Shown: in pieces, positions 37,901 to 46,723 of the stretch
Numbering within the stretch: the first letter of the stretch is position 1
Layout: every line of letters begins with the position of its first letter
Source: Pseudomonas sp. HMWF032
GTDB lineage: Bacteria; Pseudomonadota; Gammaproteobacteria; Pseudomonadales; Pseudomonadaceae
NCBI RefSeq assembly: GCF_003060885.1
Contig: NZ_QAIG01000005.1
Coordinates: 180,011-244,010 of the forward strand
Reading direction: 5' to 3'
Length of the DNA stretch: 64,000 bases
Program-made: the position numbers and the translations under genes
Notes under the pieces: model-generated
The model's database searches: none
What the model saw: only the letters and a program-made list of their open reading frames with translations
What the model was told of the DNA's origin: nothing

Positions 37901-39085
37901 ATGTGGTACAACGGTTTTCTCGACTTGTCGATCTGGCAACTGATCGCGGTCACCCTGCTGATGACGCATGTGACCATCGTCAGCGTCACGGTATACCTGC
38001 ATCGCTACTCAGCGCATCGCGCCCTCGAATTGCATCCGGCGCTGAAACACTTCTTCCGCTTCTGGCTGTGGCTGACTACGGCGCAGAATACCCGCGAATG
38101 GACCGCGATTCATCGCAAGCACCACGCCAAATGCGAAACCGTCGATGACCCGCACAGCCCGGTAATCAAGGGCCTGAGCACCGTATTGCGCAAGGGGGCG
38201 GAGCTGTACCGCGAAGAAGCGCAGAACCCGGAAACCCTGCGGATTTACGGCAAGAACTGCCCCGAAGACTGGATCGAGCGCAACCTCTACTCGCGCTTCC
38301 CGGTTGGCGGCGTGGCGCTGATGGGGGCCATCGACCTGGCCCTGTTCGGCGCTGCCGGCATCACCATCTGGGCGGTACAGATGATGTGGATTCCGGTGTG
38401 GGCAGCGGGCGTGATCAACGGTCTCGGCCATGCTGTTGGCTATCGCAACTTCGAATGCCGCGATGCGGCGACCAATCTGCTGCCCTGGGGCATCCTGATC
38501 GGCGGCGAAGAACTGCACAACAACCATCACACCTACCCGAATTCGGCCAAGCTGTCGGTGAAGAAGTGGGAATTCGACATGGGCTGGTTCTGGATCAAGC
38601 TGTTCAGCTTGCTCGGCCTGGCTCAGGTGCAGCGTGTTGCGCCCATCGCTCACCGGGTCGAAGGCAAGCGCAGCCTGGACATGGACACCGCCATGGCCAT
38701 CCTCAACAACCGTTTCCAGATCATGGCGCAGTACCGCAAGCTGGTGATCGCGCCGCTGGTCCAGCAGGAGCTGGCCAAGGCCGATGCCTCGGTGCGTCAC
38801 CACTTCCATCGTGCCAAGCGCCTGCTCTCGCGGGAACCGAGCCTGCTCGATGAAGGCCACCAGGCGCGCATCCAGCGCATGCTGGAGCAGAGCCAGGCGC
38901 TCAAGGTGATTTACGAAAAGCGCCTTGCCCTGCAGCAGATCTGGGTGAAAACCAGCGCTAATGGCCACGAGATGCTTGAAGCCATCAAGCAATGGGTCAC
39001 TGAGGCGGAAGCCAGCGGTATTCAGTCGCTGCGTGAGTTCGCTGAGCAACTGAAGACCTATTCATTGCGCCCGGCCGCTGTCTGA
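37901..39085 (+). CDS. desA: Delta-9 acyl-lipid/phospholipid desaturase
   Basis: This 394-residue membrane di-iron desaturase has three histidine boxes: HRYSAH (34-39), HRKHH (71-75) and HNNHH (206-210). Several hydrophobic segments lie between them. DesA of P. aeruginosa inserts a double bond at position 9 of acyl chains already in phospholipids, adjusting membrane fluidity under aerobic conditions. The roughly 150-residue C-terminal tail after the last box (from about 245) is helical and charged. It is divergent from the PAS-GGDEF-EAL gene with 167 bp between, and is followed by a terminator. Confidence 0.93.
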   Translation: MWYNGFLDLSIWQLIAVTLLMTHVTIVSVTVYLHRYSAHRALELHPALKHFFRFWLWLTTAQNTREWTAIHRKHHAKCETVDDPHSPVIKGLSTVLRKGAELYREEAQNPETLRIYGKNCPEDWIERNLYSRFPVGGVALMGAIDLALFGAAGITIWAVQMMWIPVWAAGVINGLGHAVGYRNFECRDAATNLLPWGILIGGEELHNNHHTYPNSAKLSVKKWEFDMGWFWIKLFSLLGLAQVQRVAPIAHRVEGKRSLDMDTAMAILNNRFQIMAQYRKLVIAPLVQQELAKADASVRHHFHRAKRLLSREPSLLDEGHQARIQRMLEQSQALKVIYEKRLALQQIWVKTSANGHEMLEAIKQWVTEAEASGIQSLREFAEQLKTYSLRPAAV

Positions 39086-39103
39086 GTCGAGGTGACGTAA
39101 CGT

Positions 39104-39129
39104 GAGCCCGCCTATTGGCGGGCTTTTTC
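39104..39129 (+). terminator. Intrinsic terminator of desA
   Basis: AGCCCGCC (39105-39112) / GGCGGGCT (39117-39124) with a 4-nt loop is followed by a T-run, 20 bp after the desA stop. Confidence 0.88.
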
Positions 39130-39191
39130 TTGGCACCCTATGCTCCGCAGATCCCCTGCTGATTTCTGGCGTATGCTGATTCCGTGGCCCG

Positions 39192-40187
39192 ATGACCAAT
39201 GCGGTGGCGGTATTTATGGATGAACACAGCAAACTGCAGTTTGAGTTGGAGGAATTGACCCTGGCGCTGTTGCACACCCGTGGCGAGGTGGCGCGTCTGC
39301 AGGAGCGTGAGCAGTTATTCAGCACCCTGCTGGGAAGTGTCAATGCGGTGCTCTGGGCATTTGACTGGGATGCTCAGCGCGTCATTTATGTCAGCCCAGC
39401 GTATGAGCGTGTATTCGGTCGCTCTGTCGCGTTGCTGCTGGCGGGCTATGAGGAGTGGCGCAATAGCATCTACCCGGACGATCTGGAGTACGCCTCGACA
39501 AGCTTCGCTCAGGTGCTGCAGAGGGGCGCAGTAGAAGCACGTGAATACCGGATCTTACGCGGGGATGGTCAGGTCCGCTGGCTCAGTGACAAATGCTTTG
39601 TCAGCCGTGAGAACCCCTTGGGGCAGCCCCATGTCATCGTCGGCATTGCCGAAGACATTACCGAAAAGAAACAACTGGAAGGCGAACTGCATCGTTTGGC
39701 CACCACCGATGTACTGACGCAGAGTGCGAACCGTCGGCACTTCTTTGAGTGTGCTGAGCGTGAATTTGCCCAGGCCCGTGAGTACGGCAGCCCACTGGTT
39801 TTCCTGCTGCTTGATTTGGACGATTTCAAGCAAATCAATGACCGTTACGGCCATCAGATGGGGGATCAGGTGCTGCAACGTCTGGCTTATACGACTACCA
39901 CGGTGTTGCGGCGGGGGGATTTGTTTGGTCGTATTGGTGGTGAGGAGTTTGCGGCGCTGTTTCCCCGGTGCGAACTGGCTCTGGCTGAGCAGATTGCCGA
40001 GCGACTGCAACGAGATGCGCGGCGGTTGAGCTTTAATCAGGACAACACGACGTTTGGCATCACCCTGAGTCAGGGGCTGACCAGCCTGCGCCCCGACGAT
40101 GCTGGTCTGGATGCGCTTTATGCGCGTGCCGATGCGGCCATGTACCGCGCCAAGCGTCAGGGCAAGAATCAGGTCGTGATTGATTGA
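39192..40187 (+). CDS. PAS-GGDEF diguanylate cyclase
   Basis: This 331-residue soluble protein has an N-terminal coiled helix (8-42), one PAS domain with PAC tail (about 45-160; WLSDKCFVSR and IVGIAEDITEKK) and a GGDEF domain (about 168-331). The active signature GGEEF is at 249-253 and the RxxD inhibitory site at 240-243, so it should be a feedback-inhibited c-di-GMP synthase. It resembles PA0290 in context (near desA and an OprD-family porin). ATG 39192 is used; ATG 39216 is an alternative. Confidence 0.88.
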   Translation: MTNAVAVFMDEHSKLQFELEELTLALLHTRGEVARLQEREQLFSTLLGSVNAVLWAFDWDAQRVIYVSPAYERVFGRSVALLLAGYEEWRNSIYPDDLEYASTSFAQVLQRGAVEAREYRILRGDGQVRWLSDKCFVSRENPLGQPHVIVGIAEDITEKKQLEGELHRLATTDVLTQSANRRHFFECAEREFAQAREYGSPLVFLLLDLDDFKQINDRYGHQMGDQVLQRLAYTTTTVLRRGDLFGRIGGEEFAALFPRCELALAEQIAERLQRDARRLSFNQDNTTFGITLSQGLTSLRPDDAGLDALYARADAAMYRAKRQGKNQVVID

Positions 40188-40620
40188 GTTAATGTGGCGG
40201 TAATTCGCCATCTATTGGGTTTTAATCGGCAAGAATCTGCTTGCTCCGCTTTCTACAGGTGTCTCGGTTTTGCCTTGCTTTCGCGCCAGGCTACGCATCA
40301 TAAGGGCTGCGGCCAGGCTGGCGCAGTATCTGCATAGGGCTCGCTCATAACGGCCAGGAATCCCGCCGACCAATAAGAATGAAGAGCCCAGACCATGACC
40401 TGCACCTGCCCACATACAACTCCTCATTCCCCAGTACGCGCTGAGAGCCATCGCGCGTTCACCTGATCCTGCTTGTGTTCGGTGGTGATTGCCCGCACCG
40501 GTTTGTGCCCGCGTGTCACCGCCCCGACATGAGCCCCGAATTCGGTGCGCGCCTGCCGCTTCATTATCTGAAGTTTTCAGCGCACCGATGTGCAACCCAC
40601 ACATAACTGGAGAACACATA
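40188..40620. other. 433-bp intergenic region upstream of the porin gene
   Basis: No convincing gene is present. A minus-strand open frame of 174 codons crosses the region and runs into the porin gene, but its composition is not protein-like. A 21-codon frame (ATG 40380 to TGA) has no good ribosome site. The stretch presumably holds the porin promoter and a long leader. I see no recognisable operator or terminator after the GGDEF gene. Confidence 0.4.
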
Positions 40621-41898
40621 ATGAGAAAGACCTCCCTGGCCCTGGCCGTTGCGGCCAGCACCCTGGGCTTGTCCCTGAGCCAAGCGGCGTTTGCTGATTT
40701 GCTGGGCGACAGCAAAGTCACCCTTGAAGCGCGCAATTTTTACTTCAACCGTGATTTCCGCCAGGGCAACGGCAATGTGCCGGCTCAGAGCCAGTCCAAG
40801 CAGGAAGAGTGGGCTCAGGGCTTTATTCTGCGCGCCAACTCCGGCTTTACCGACGGCACCGTAGGCTTTGGTGCGGATGCCATAGGCATGTTCGGCTTCA
40901 AACTGGACTCGGGTGATGGCACTGCAGGCAGTGGTCTGCTGGTTCCGGATCGCTCTTCCGGCGGCTCTCAAGACAATTACTCCGACCTGGCCGTTGCAGC
41001 CAAGGCGAAAATCTCCAACAGCACGCTGCGTGTGGGTCAGATGCAGTTTAAAAACGCCGCCATCACTTCCAGCGACGGTCGCTTGCTGCCGCAGGTGTTC
41101 GAGGCTGGCCACCTGGTTTCCCAGGAAATCGACGGTCTGATGCTGGAAGCGGCGCACGTGCGCGAGGTGAATAACCGTAACTCCAGTGATTACGAAGACA
41201 TCTCGATTACCAGCGGGGGGCGTCGTGGGATTACCACGACCGGCGGTATTACCACTGACGCATTCGACTTTATCGGCGGTACCTACAAGCTTACCAACGA
41301 CCTGACGGCCGGTTACTACTATTCGAACCTTGACGAGCTGTATAAGCAGCATGCCTTTAACGCCGTGCATGTGCTGCCGCTGGGCGACAAGCAAAGTCTG
41401 AAAACTGACCTGCGCTACGCCCGCTCCACCGACGATGGCAACCGCAGCAACGTCGATAACAAAGCGCTGGGGGCCATGGTCACTTACGGCCTGGGCGGCC
41501 ACGCCTTTGGTTTGGGTTACCAGAAGATGAGTGGTGATACCGGTTTTGCCTACATCAACGGCACCGACCCGTTCCTGGTCAACTACGTGCAGATTGGCGA
41601 TTTCGCCAACAAGGATGAGCAGTCCTATCAAGCCCGTTATGACTTTAACTTTGCCTCCATCGGTATTCCGGGCCTGACCTTTATGACCCGCTACCTGACC
41701 GGCGATAACGTCGACCGTGGTCGTGGTGTGTCCGAAGGCAAGGAGTGGGAGCGCAACACCGAGCTGATGTACGTCTTCCAGGAAGGTGCACTGAAGAACC
41801 TGGGTGTGCGGTGGCGTAATGCGTCTGTGCGCTCGAACTTCGCCAACGACCTCGACGAAAATCGTCTGATCGTCAGCTACACCTTGCCGCTGATGTAA
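40621..41898 (+). CDS. OprD-family outer-membrane porin
   Basis: This 425-residue porin has a signal peptide (MRKTSLALAVAASTLGLSLS, then QAAFA) and starts the mature part with DLLGDSKVTLEARNFYFNRDFR, the family hallmark. Beta-barrel character continues to a C-terminus of alternating strands (ENRLIVSYTLPLM). OprD-type channels take up basic amino acids, peptides or carboxylates. In P. aeruginosa an OprE-like member lies near this position, but the substrate here cannot be assigned. GGAGAAC at 40610-40616 serves the ATG at 40621; an upstream in-frame start would bury the signal peptide. Confidence 0.93.
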   Translation: MRKTSLALAVAASTLGLSLSQAAFADLLGDSKVTLEARNFYFNRDFRQGNGNVPAQSQSKQEEWAQGFILRANSGFTDGTVGFGADAIGMFGFKLDSGDGTAGSGLLVPDRSSGGSQDNYSDLAVAAKAKISNSTLRVGQMQFKNAAITSSDGRLLPQVFEAGHLVSQEIDGLMLEAAHVREVNNRNSSDYEDISITSGGRRGITTTGGITTDAFDFIGGTYKLTNDLTAGYYYSNLDELYKQHAFNAVHVLPLGDKQSLKTDLRYARSTDDGNRSNVDNKALGAMVTYGLGGHAFGLGYQKMSGDTGFAYINGTDPFLVNYVQIGDFANKDEQSYQARYDFNFASIGIPGLTFMTRYLTGDNVDRGRGVSEGKEWERNTELMYVFQEGALKNLGVRWRNASVRSNFANDLDENRLIVSYTLPLM

Positions 41899-42176
41899 GT
41901 CGGGTGTTCACCGGCTGAGTTGTTGCATCCACCTCAGCCGGCGCAAGGCTAATAGCCTACAGCCGTGATCAATGCCGCTCCCCTGGTGCAGGTGAGCGGC
42001 ATTTTTCTGGGTGGTGCATTCATGTTCTCTGTCCTCCGTCGGACGGTGTTGAGCGCCGTGACGCTCAATACAACCTGTCGCGCAAAAGCCTTAAGGCATT
42101 GCACACCGGCCACTGCGGGGGCGCTTTAGCGACGACGCCTGTTCGCAAGGGTGCGGACTCGCCCTCAACAATCGGC
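41899..42176. other. Intergenic region between porin and ArsR operon
   Basis: This stretch has no gene I can support. It contains three hairpins: CCGGCTGAG/CTCAGCCGG (41911-41941), the terminator at 41971-42006, and TTGAGCG/CGCTCAA (42049-42068). The remainder (42070-42176) shows no recognised feature. Confidence 0.5.
41971..42006 (+). terminator. Intrinsic terminator of the porin gene
   Basis: AATGCCGCTC (41971-41980) and GAGCGGCATT (41993-42002) are perfect 10-bp complements around a 12-nt loop, followed by TTTT. Confidence 0.85.
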
Positions 42177-42206
42177 TTGCCAATCAATCTATAAATAAAT
42201 AGATTG
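42177..42206 (+). promoter_or_regulatory. Promoter and palindromic operator of the ArsR/YeeE operon
   Basis: TTGCCA (-35, 42177-42182) and TAGATT (-10, 42200-42205) are 17 bp apart. Over the spacer and -10 lies a palindrome, CAATCTAT (42185-42192) / ATAGATTG (42199-42206), with a 6-bp AT spacer. A dimeric ArsR-family repressor bound there would block polymerase, suggesting autoregulation. Confidence 0.72.
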
Positions 42207-42231
42207 TTTTTATCTTAATTGAGTGTGGGCC

Positions 42232-42555
42232 ATGACCCCAGATGCCGCCCCCCTGGATATTCAGCAACTGCGCGCCAATGCCGATGCCGCTGGGCAATTG
42301 CTCAAAGCGTTGAGTAATCCGGACCGCCTGTTGTTGCTGTGCCAACTCTCGCAAGGCGAGCGCAATGTCAGTGATCTGGAGGCGTTGCTGGCCATTCAGC
42401 AGCCGACGCTGTCACAGCAACTGGCGGTGCTCCGGCGTGAAGGCTTGGTAGCAACCCGCCGGGACGGCAAGCAAATCTATTACTGTATCAGCAGTCCGGC
42501 GGTGCTGGCGGTGATCAGCACCCTGTATCAACTGTTCTGCTCAGGTGCCCAATGA
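42232..42555 (+). CDS. ArsR-family repressor with thiol-switch cysteines (BigR/SqrR/YgaV-like)
   Basis: This 107-residue winged-helix protein has KALSNPDRLLLLCQLSQGE, QQPTLSQQLAVLRREGLV and RRDGKQIYYCISS. It lacks the metal-binding ELCVCDL motif of arsenic sensors. Instead it has Cys37 in the LLCQL helix and Cys103 in the C-terminal LFC, the pair that forms a disulfide or polysulfide link in BigR and SqrR; Cys85 is extra. It should therefore sense reactive sulfur or oxidants. ATG 42232 is used (GTG 42223 is possible). It overlaps the next gene by 4 bp (ATGA) in an operon with two YeeE/YedE proteins. Confidence 0.87.
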   Translation: MTPDAAPLDIQQLRANADAAGQLLKALSNPDRLLLLCQLSQGERNVSDLEALLAIQQPTLSQQLAVLRREGLVATRRDGKQIYYCISSPAVLAVISTLYQLFCSGAQ

Positions 42556-42986
42556 TGATTATCGACTGGTACAACTTCACGCCTTGGAGCGCTCTCGCCG
42601 GTGGTGCCTTGATCGGGTTGGCAGCGAGTCTGTTTGCCGTAATGAATGGGCGTATCGCTGGCATAAGTGGCCTGCTCGGCAGTCTGCTGGACGGTGGTGA
42701 GGGGCGCGGAGAAAAAGCTCTGTTTCTGCTGGGTGTGCTGCTTGCTACTCTGCTTTGGCAAGTGGCTACTCGGTTGCCTGAAATGCAGGTCGACAGCGGC
42801 TGGCTGGCGCTAACGATTGCCGGCCTGCTGGTCGGGGTCGGCACGCGATATGGCGCCGGTTGCACCAGTGGACATGGCGTATGCGGTCTCTCACGGCTTT
42901 CGCCGCGCTCACTGGTGGCTACCTTGACCTTTATGGCGGCGGGATTCGCCAGCGTATTTATCCTGCGTCATCTGCTGGGGGGTTAG
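42552..42986 (+). CDS. YeeE/YedE-family membrane protein (N-terminal half type)
   Basis: This 144-residue inner-membrane protein has about four hydrophobic segments and the signature GAGCTSGHGVCGLSRLSPRSLVAT with its conserved Cys near the C-terminal half. Full-length YeeE/YedE proteins carry thiosulfate or sulfur species; short paired versions (as in the bigR and pmpAB loci) form two-subunit transporters. It overlaps the regulator gene by 4 bp and its partner begins 2 bp after its stop, so translational coupling is likely. Confidence 0.88.
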   Translation: MMIIDWYNFTPWSALAGGALIGLAASLFAVMNGRIAGISGLLGSLLDGGEGRGEKALFLLGVLLATLLWQVATRLPEMQVDSGWLALTIAGLLVGVGTRYGAGCTSGHGVCGLSRLSPRSLVATLTFMAAGFASVFILRHLLGG

Positions 42987-42988
42987 AT

Positions 42989-43405
42989 ATGCGCAAACTG
43001 GTGGCGTTTCTCGCGGGCGTACTTTTTGGCATTGGCCTGCTGACTGCGGGCATGGCGAATCCGGCCAAAGTGCTGGCTTTTCTTGATGTGGCCGGTGCCT
43101 GGGACCCTTCTCTTGCCTTGGTGATGGCGGCTGCTATTGGTGTGGCATTCCTGCCATTCAGCTGGGTTCGGCTGCAGCGCACCAGCTTGCTGGGTGCGCC
43201 GATGCAAATGCCGACAAAGCGTGAGCCGGATCGCCGTTTGGTTGGGGGCAGCTTGCTGTTCGGTATTGGTTGGGGAATTGCAGGCATCTGCCCCGGGCCT
43301 GCCGTGGCGCTGCTGTTGACCGGGCGCTGGCAAGTGCTGTTATTCAGCTTCGCCATGCTGGCTGGAATGCTCGCTTTTACTGTGCTGGAGCGCCGGCGCG
43401 GATAA
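42989..43405 (+). CDS. YeeE/YedE-family membrane protein (DUF6691, partner half)
   Basis: This 138-residue membrane protein begins MRKLVAFLAGVLFGIGLLTAGMANPAKV and has the second signature GIGWGIAGICPGPAVALL, including a conserved Cys-Pro-Gly. It is the usual partner of the preceding protein. The ATG at 42989 gives the standard DUF6691 start; a longer in-frame reading from 42860 overlaps the upstream gene and is not family-like. Expected role: import of a sulfur compound such as thiosulfate or sulfite, or export in detoxification. Confidence 0.87.
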   Translation: MRKLVAFLAGVLFGIGLLTAGMANPAKVLAFLDVAGAWDPSLALVMAAAIGVAFLPFSWVRLQRTSLLGAPMQMPTKREPDRRLVGGSLLFGIGWGIAGICPGPAVALLLTGRWQVLLFSFAMLAGMLAFTVLERRRG

Positions 43406-43424
43406 CGCTGAAGACCGGGTGATC

Positions 43425-43597
43425 ATGATGAAAGCCAATGTCGGTAACCTGCGCGTTGCGCCGGGCTGATTCTGCTGGGTCTGAGCTTCGCAGGCATGTA
43501 ATTGGCCTCTGGCGTTGTCCCGCTGGCCACTGGCGTGTTCCGCTTCCGTCCGGTGTATCTGCTGCTGGGCATCAATACCTGCAAAAGCAAAGGCTAA
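43425..43597 (+). pseudogene. Decayed DUF2892 inner-membrane protein gene
   Basis: Starting at ATG 43425 the sequence reads MMKANVGNLRV, the normal DUF2892 start. The reading frame then shifts by about 43460: in the other frame AGLILLGLSFAGM is followed by an in-frame stop (TAA 43499-43501), then LASGVVPLATGVFRFRPVYLLLGINTCKSKG and a stop at 43595-43597. DUF2892 (YgaP membrane-domain type) proteins normally continue MKANVGxxDRxxR...LGLxLIGL...GLVPLxTGxxxFCPxYxLLGxxTC. Both a frameshift and a stop, plus a missing internal stretch, mark it as broken. The first CP motif Cys appears as Arg. It lies 20 bp after the YeeE/YedE operon, so it was probably the last member. Confidence 0.8.
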
Positions 43598-43854
43598 ACG
43601 CATCGCGTCATATCAAGCTGACCTGCCCCGGGCCGTTCAAACGGCGATTACTGGCTCCGCCGTCTCCTTCTGCCGTTCTCGCGTCACACCATCACCGTCA
43701 CCACATGTCCGTCATGACTCGCAGTTGCAGCGGGCGTTCTGCTGGCCGTCCGAAGTTGGGCTAAAACTAAATGGACGCAAGCCGATATGCGTCATACGCA
43801 AACACATAATCCCCGATCATCCATCGCCAATGGGTGCGCTTTGAGGCTCTCTCT

Positions 43855-45174
43855 ATGTTCGGTACAGCGCTTCGCACGGAGTTACAGCAGTCCCAGTTGC
43901 AGTTGGCGTCCTATCAGCATCTCCTGGCTGCAATACGCCAGGCCTTTGCCGTGATCGAATTTACGCCAGAGGGTGAAATTCTCGATGCCAGCCAGCCGTT
44001 TCTCTCGGTTATGGGTTACAGCCTCGATGAACTGCGTGGTCAGCATCACCGCCTGTTTTGCAGCCATGAGCAAACCTCAAGCCCGGCTTATGCGCAGTTC
44101 TGGCGACGGTTAGCCAGTGGCGAGACGTTCTGCGACCGCTACAAACGCGTGGCCAAAGGAGGGCGCGAGGTGTGGTTGGAGGCCTGTTACATGCCGGTGC
44201 GCAATGCTGATGGCAAGGTCGTACGGGTGGTCAAAATCGCCACCGACATCACCACGCGCATGCATGCCGAGTTGCAACACGAGAGCTACATGAATGCGAT
44301 CAACCGCTCCATGGCGATGATCGAATTCAACATGTCGGGCGAGGTGCAAACGGCCAACGAGAACTTCCTCGGTACAACGGGGTATCGGCTCGATGAGATT
44401 CGCGGCAAACATCACCGGCTGTTCTGTGCTCACGAAGAGGTGAGCAGTGAGGCCTATCGCAATTTCTGGCAGCGACTGACGCACGGTGAAGTGTTTTCAG
44501 GGCGCTTCAAGCGGGTCGGTAAGAGTGGGAGAACAATTTGGCTGCGTGCCACCTATAACCCGCTGTTTGATGCCAATGGACGGCAGTATGGTGTGGTCAA
44601 GTTTGCCACTGACATCACCGAGCAGGTTGAGCAGCGTGAAGCGGAGTCCGCCGCCGCTCGACTGGCGTATGGCATTGCCCGGCAAACCGGCAGCAGCGCG
44701 GATGCCGGTAGCGAGACGGTCCGTGAGGCCGTGCATGTGGTCCGGGGGGTGGCTGAAGAGCTGGTGGACGTGGCGCAGCGCATTGAAGCCCTGGGGGCGC
44801 AGTCTGAACGCATCAGCAGCATCGTTCAGGTGATCCGCGGGATTGCCGAGCAGACCAACCTGCTGGCCTTGAACGCCGCCATCGAAGCGGCCCGTGCTGG
44901 CGAGCAGGGGCGCGGGTTTGCGGTGGTGGCCGATGAAGTGCGCAACCTGGCGGCGCGCACCAGTCAGGCCACCGTTGAAATCAACGACGTGGTGCGCCTT
45001 AACCATGATCTGGCCACGCAGGCCGTCAGTGGCATGGATGGCAGCAAGCAGCATGCGGAGAAGGGCGTGCTGCTGGTCAATCAGGCCGGTGAGATGATCC
45101 TGAAAATCCGTGATGAAGCGCAGCGGGTGGTTGATGCGATCGGTCAGTTCACCAATGTGATAGAGGACGAGTAG
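43855..45174 (+). CDS. Cytoplasmic PAS-PAS-MCP chemoreceptor (BdlA/Aer-like)
   Basis: This 439-residue soluble protein has no membrane segment. PAS1 is at about 25-130 ([20 protein letters not shown], then [17 protein letters not shown]) and PAS2 at about 145-255 ([20 protein letters not shown], then [15 protein letters not shown]). The signalling hairpin of the MCP domain is in [20 protein letters not shown] (hairpin tip). This architecture matches BdlA of P. aeruginosa, which links environmental cues and c-di-GMP to biofilm dispersal. The similar PAS sequences suggest haem or flavin-type redox sensing, not tested. ATG 43855 is used; a GTG/ATG further upstream (43834) adds seven residues. 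Confidence 0.87.
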   Translation: MFGTALRTELQQSQLQLASYQHLLAAIRQAFAVIEFTPEGEILDASQPFLSVMGYSLDELRGQHHRLFCSHEQTSSPAYAQFWRRLASGETFCDRYKRVAKGGREVWLEACYMPVRNADGKVVRVVKIATDITTRMHAELQHESYMNAINRSMAMIEFNMSGEVQTANENFLGTTGYRLDEIRGKHHRLFCAHEEVSSEAYRNFWQRLTHGEVFSGRFKRVGKSGRTIWLRATYNPLFDANGRQYGVVKFATDITEQVEQREAESAAARLAYGIARQTGSSADAGSETVREAVHVVRGVAEELVDVAQRIEALGAQSERISSIVQVIRGIAEQTNLLALNAAIEAARAGEQGRGFAVVADEVRNLAARTSQATVEINDVVRLNHDLATQAVSGMDGSKQHAEKGVLLVNQAGEMILKIRDEAQRVVDAIGQFTNVIEDE

Positions 45175-45198
45175 CGCCCCTCTGCAGTCGGGGCGCTA
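45172..45198. terminator. Hairpin between convergent MCP and aguA genes
   Basis: The stem TAGCGCCCC (45172-45180) / GGGGCGCTA (45190-45198) overlaps the MCP stop codon (45172-45174) and ends 5 bp before the aguA stop. No T-tract is seen, so its terminator role is uncertain. Confidence 0.5.
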
Positions 45199-45202
45199 AC
45201 CC

Positions 45203-46309
45203 TCAGCGTCCTTGAGGGGCAGGCTGTTGTTGGGTGATGCAGTGGATGTTGCCACCGCCCAGCAGAATTTCCCGCCCGGGCACCATCACCACCCGGTGCG
45301 CCGGGAACAGGCGAGCCAAAATGGCCTGGGCTTCGGCATCTTTAGGGTCTTCGAAGCTGGGCGCGATGATGCCGCCGTTGACGATCAGGAAGTTGACATA
45401 GGAGCCCGCCAGACGGATCGACGGATCGCGCTCCTGAGTGCCGGCCACCAGGTCCACCCCTGCGCATTCTTCATCGGTCGCATACAGCGGGCCGGGAATC
45501 GGCATTTTGTGCACGATTAATTGACGACCTTTGGCGTCACGGGCATTTTCCAGCACGCGCATGGCGGCCTGGCAGCGCGGGTAGTTGGGGTCATTGGCGT
45601 CATCGGTCCAGGCCAGCAGCACTTCACCGGGGCGCACGTAGCAGCAGAAGTTGTCAACGTGGCCGTCGGTTTCGTCATTGAACAGGCCGTCCGGCAGCCA
45701 GATCACCGTGTCGATGGCCAGGTGATCCGCCAGGTACTGCTCGATCTGCTCGCGCGTCAGGTGCGGGTTGCGGTTGGGGTTGAGCAGGCATTCTTCGGTG
45801 GTGATCAGGGTGCCTTCGCCGTCGACGTGGATGGAGCCACCTTCCAGCACCAAGTCATCGGTGCGGTAGCGGGCGCACCCTTCGATCTGCAGGATTTTGC
45901 GCGCCACCTGATCGTCACGCATCCAGCTGGCGTACAACCCGCCGTTATGGCCGCCCCAGGCATTGAAGGCCCAGTCCACGCCGCGCACTTCACCGCCGCT
46001 GTTGGTCACAAAGGTTGGGCCGGTGTCGCGGACCCAGGCGTCGTCGGTGGTGATCTCCACCACGCGGATATGGGGGTGGGCCAGACGCTCGCTGGCGTTT
46101 TCGTACTGCCCGGCAGACACGGCAACCGTCACGGGTTCGAATTCGGCAATGGCCTTGGCCACGGCCGTGAAGGCCGCCTGCGCCGGTTTGCCGCCCAAAC
46201 GCCAGTTGTCCGGGCGCTCCGGCCAGACCATCCAGGTTTGGCTGTGTGGTTCCCACTCGGCGGGCATGCGGAAACCATCGGCGCGTGGGGTGGTGGTCAG
46301 GGCTGTCAT
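45203..46309 (-). CDS. aguA: Agmatine deiminase
   Basis: This 368-residue enzyme of the porphyromonas-type peptidylarginine deiminase superfamily converts agmatine to N-carbamoylputrescine and ammonia. The sequence shows [23 protein letters not shown], the [12 protein letters not shown] and [22 protein letters not shown] motifs, and the catalytic Cys at C357 in [18 protein letters not shown] 46309 gives the length of characterised P. aeruginosa AguA. No aguB (N-carbamoylputrescine amidohydrolase) or aguR gene is adjacent; the divergent neighbour is an amidase-signature enzyme with 414 bp between starts. Confidence 0.95.
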   Translation of the reverse strand: MTALTTTPRADGFRMPAEWEPHSQTWMVWPERPDNWRLGGKPAQAAFTAVAKAIAEFEPVTVAVSAGQYENASERLAHPHIRVVEITTDDAWVRDTGPTFVTNSGGEVRGVDWAFNAWGGHNGGLYASWMRDDQVARKILQIEGCARYRTDDLVLEGGSIHVDGEGTLITTEECLLNPNRNPHLTREQIEQYLADHLAIDTVIWLPDGLFNDETDGHVDNFCCYVRPGEVLLAWTDDANDPNYPRCQAAMRVLENARDAKGRQLIVHKMPIPGPLYATDEECAGVDLVAGTQERDPSIRLAGSYVNFLIVNGGIIAPSFEDPKDAEAQAILARLFPAHRVVMVPGREILLGGGNIHCITQQQPAPQGR

Positions 46310-46723
46310 AGGTTCACCAAAAATGAGACGGCTGGGTGGGTGGCAGTCGATGCCCGGCATGAGCTGCTACCTTACACAGGCGCTGTGCGGCAGTCATAGG
46401 ACGCGAACAGTGCAGTGTTAGCGTAGCGCGGGTGCAGGCTCGTTGCAGTGGGCGGGCTATTTATAGCCGATAAAAATCGGCTTTTAAAGCATAAAAGTCT
46501 TTATTTGAGCGTTTTTTATCGATTAATATCGAATAAAAATCTGGTTACAGGGGTTCTTTACATCGACGTTTGGTTTCGCATGCCCTGCGTAAACCTCGCG
46601 TTAACACGGATTGAGTGCCGGATGTGTGCAGCGCCATGCTGGCTGACGGGTGCTGCCAACCAACCTTTACTTCACACGGCAGTGTGCGCACTGCATAACC
46701 CGCATCCCTCAGGTGGTGACAAC
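46310..46723. other. Divergent regulatory region between aguA and the amidase
   Basis: This 414-bp region is AT-rich between 46460 and 46560. It contains a perfect small hairpin GCCGAT-AAAA-ATCGGC (46466-46481) followed by TTTT, terminator-like for plus-strand transcription, and a palindrome-like TTTTTATCGAT / ATCGAATAAAA pair around 46512-46538, a candidate operator. The amidase reading frame extends upstream through this region, but a longer protein is not supported. Confidence 0.5.

Noticed and set aside
40380..40445. A 21-codon leader-like frame upstream of the porin
   Set aside because: No ribosome site and no regulatory codon run; too weak to report as a gene.
40212..40736. A 174-codon minus-strand frame between the GGDEF gene and the porin
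   Set aside because: It runs through the porin signal-peptide region and has no family-like segment or good ribosome site.
43438..43844. Two open frames of about 108 codons after the YeeE/YedE operon
   Set aside because: They are in other frames across the DUF2892 remnant; that remnant explains the region better.
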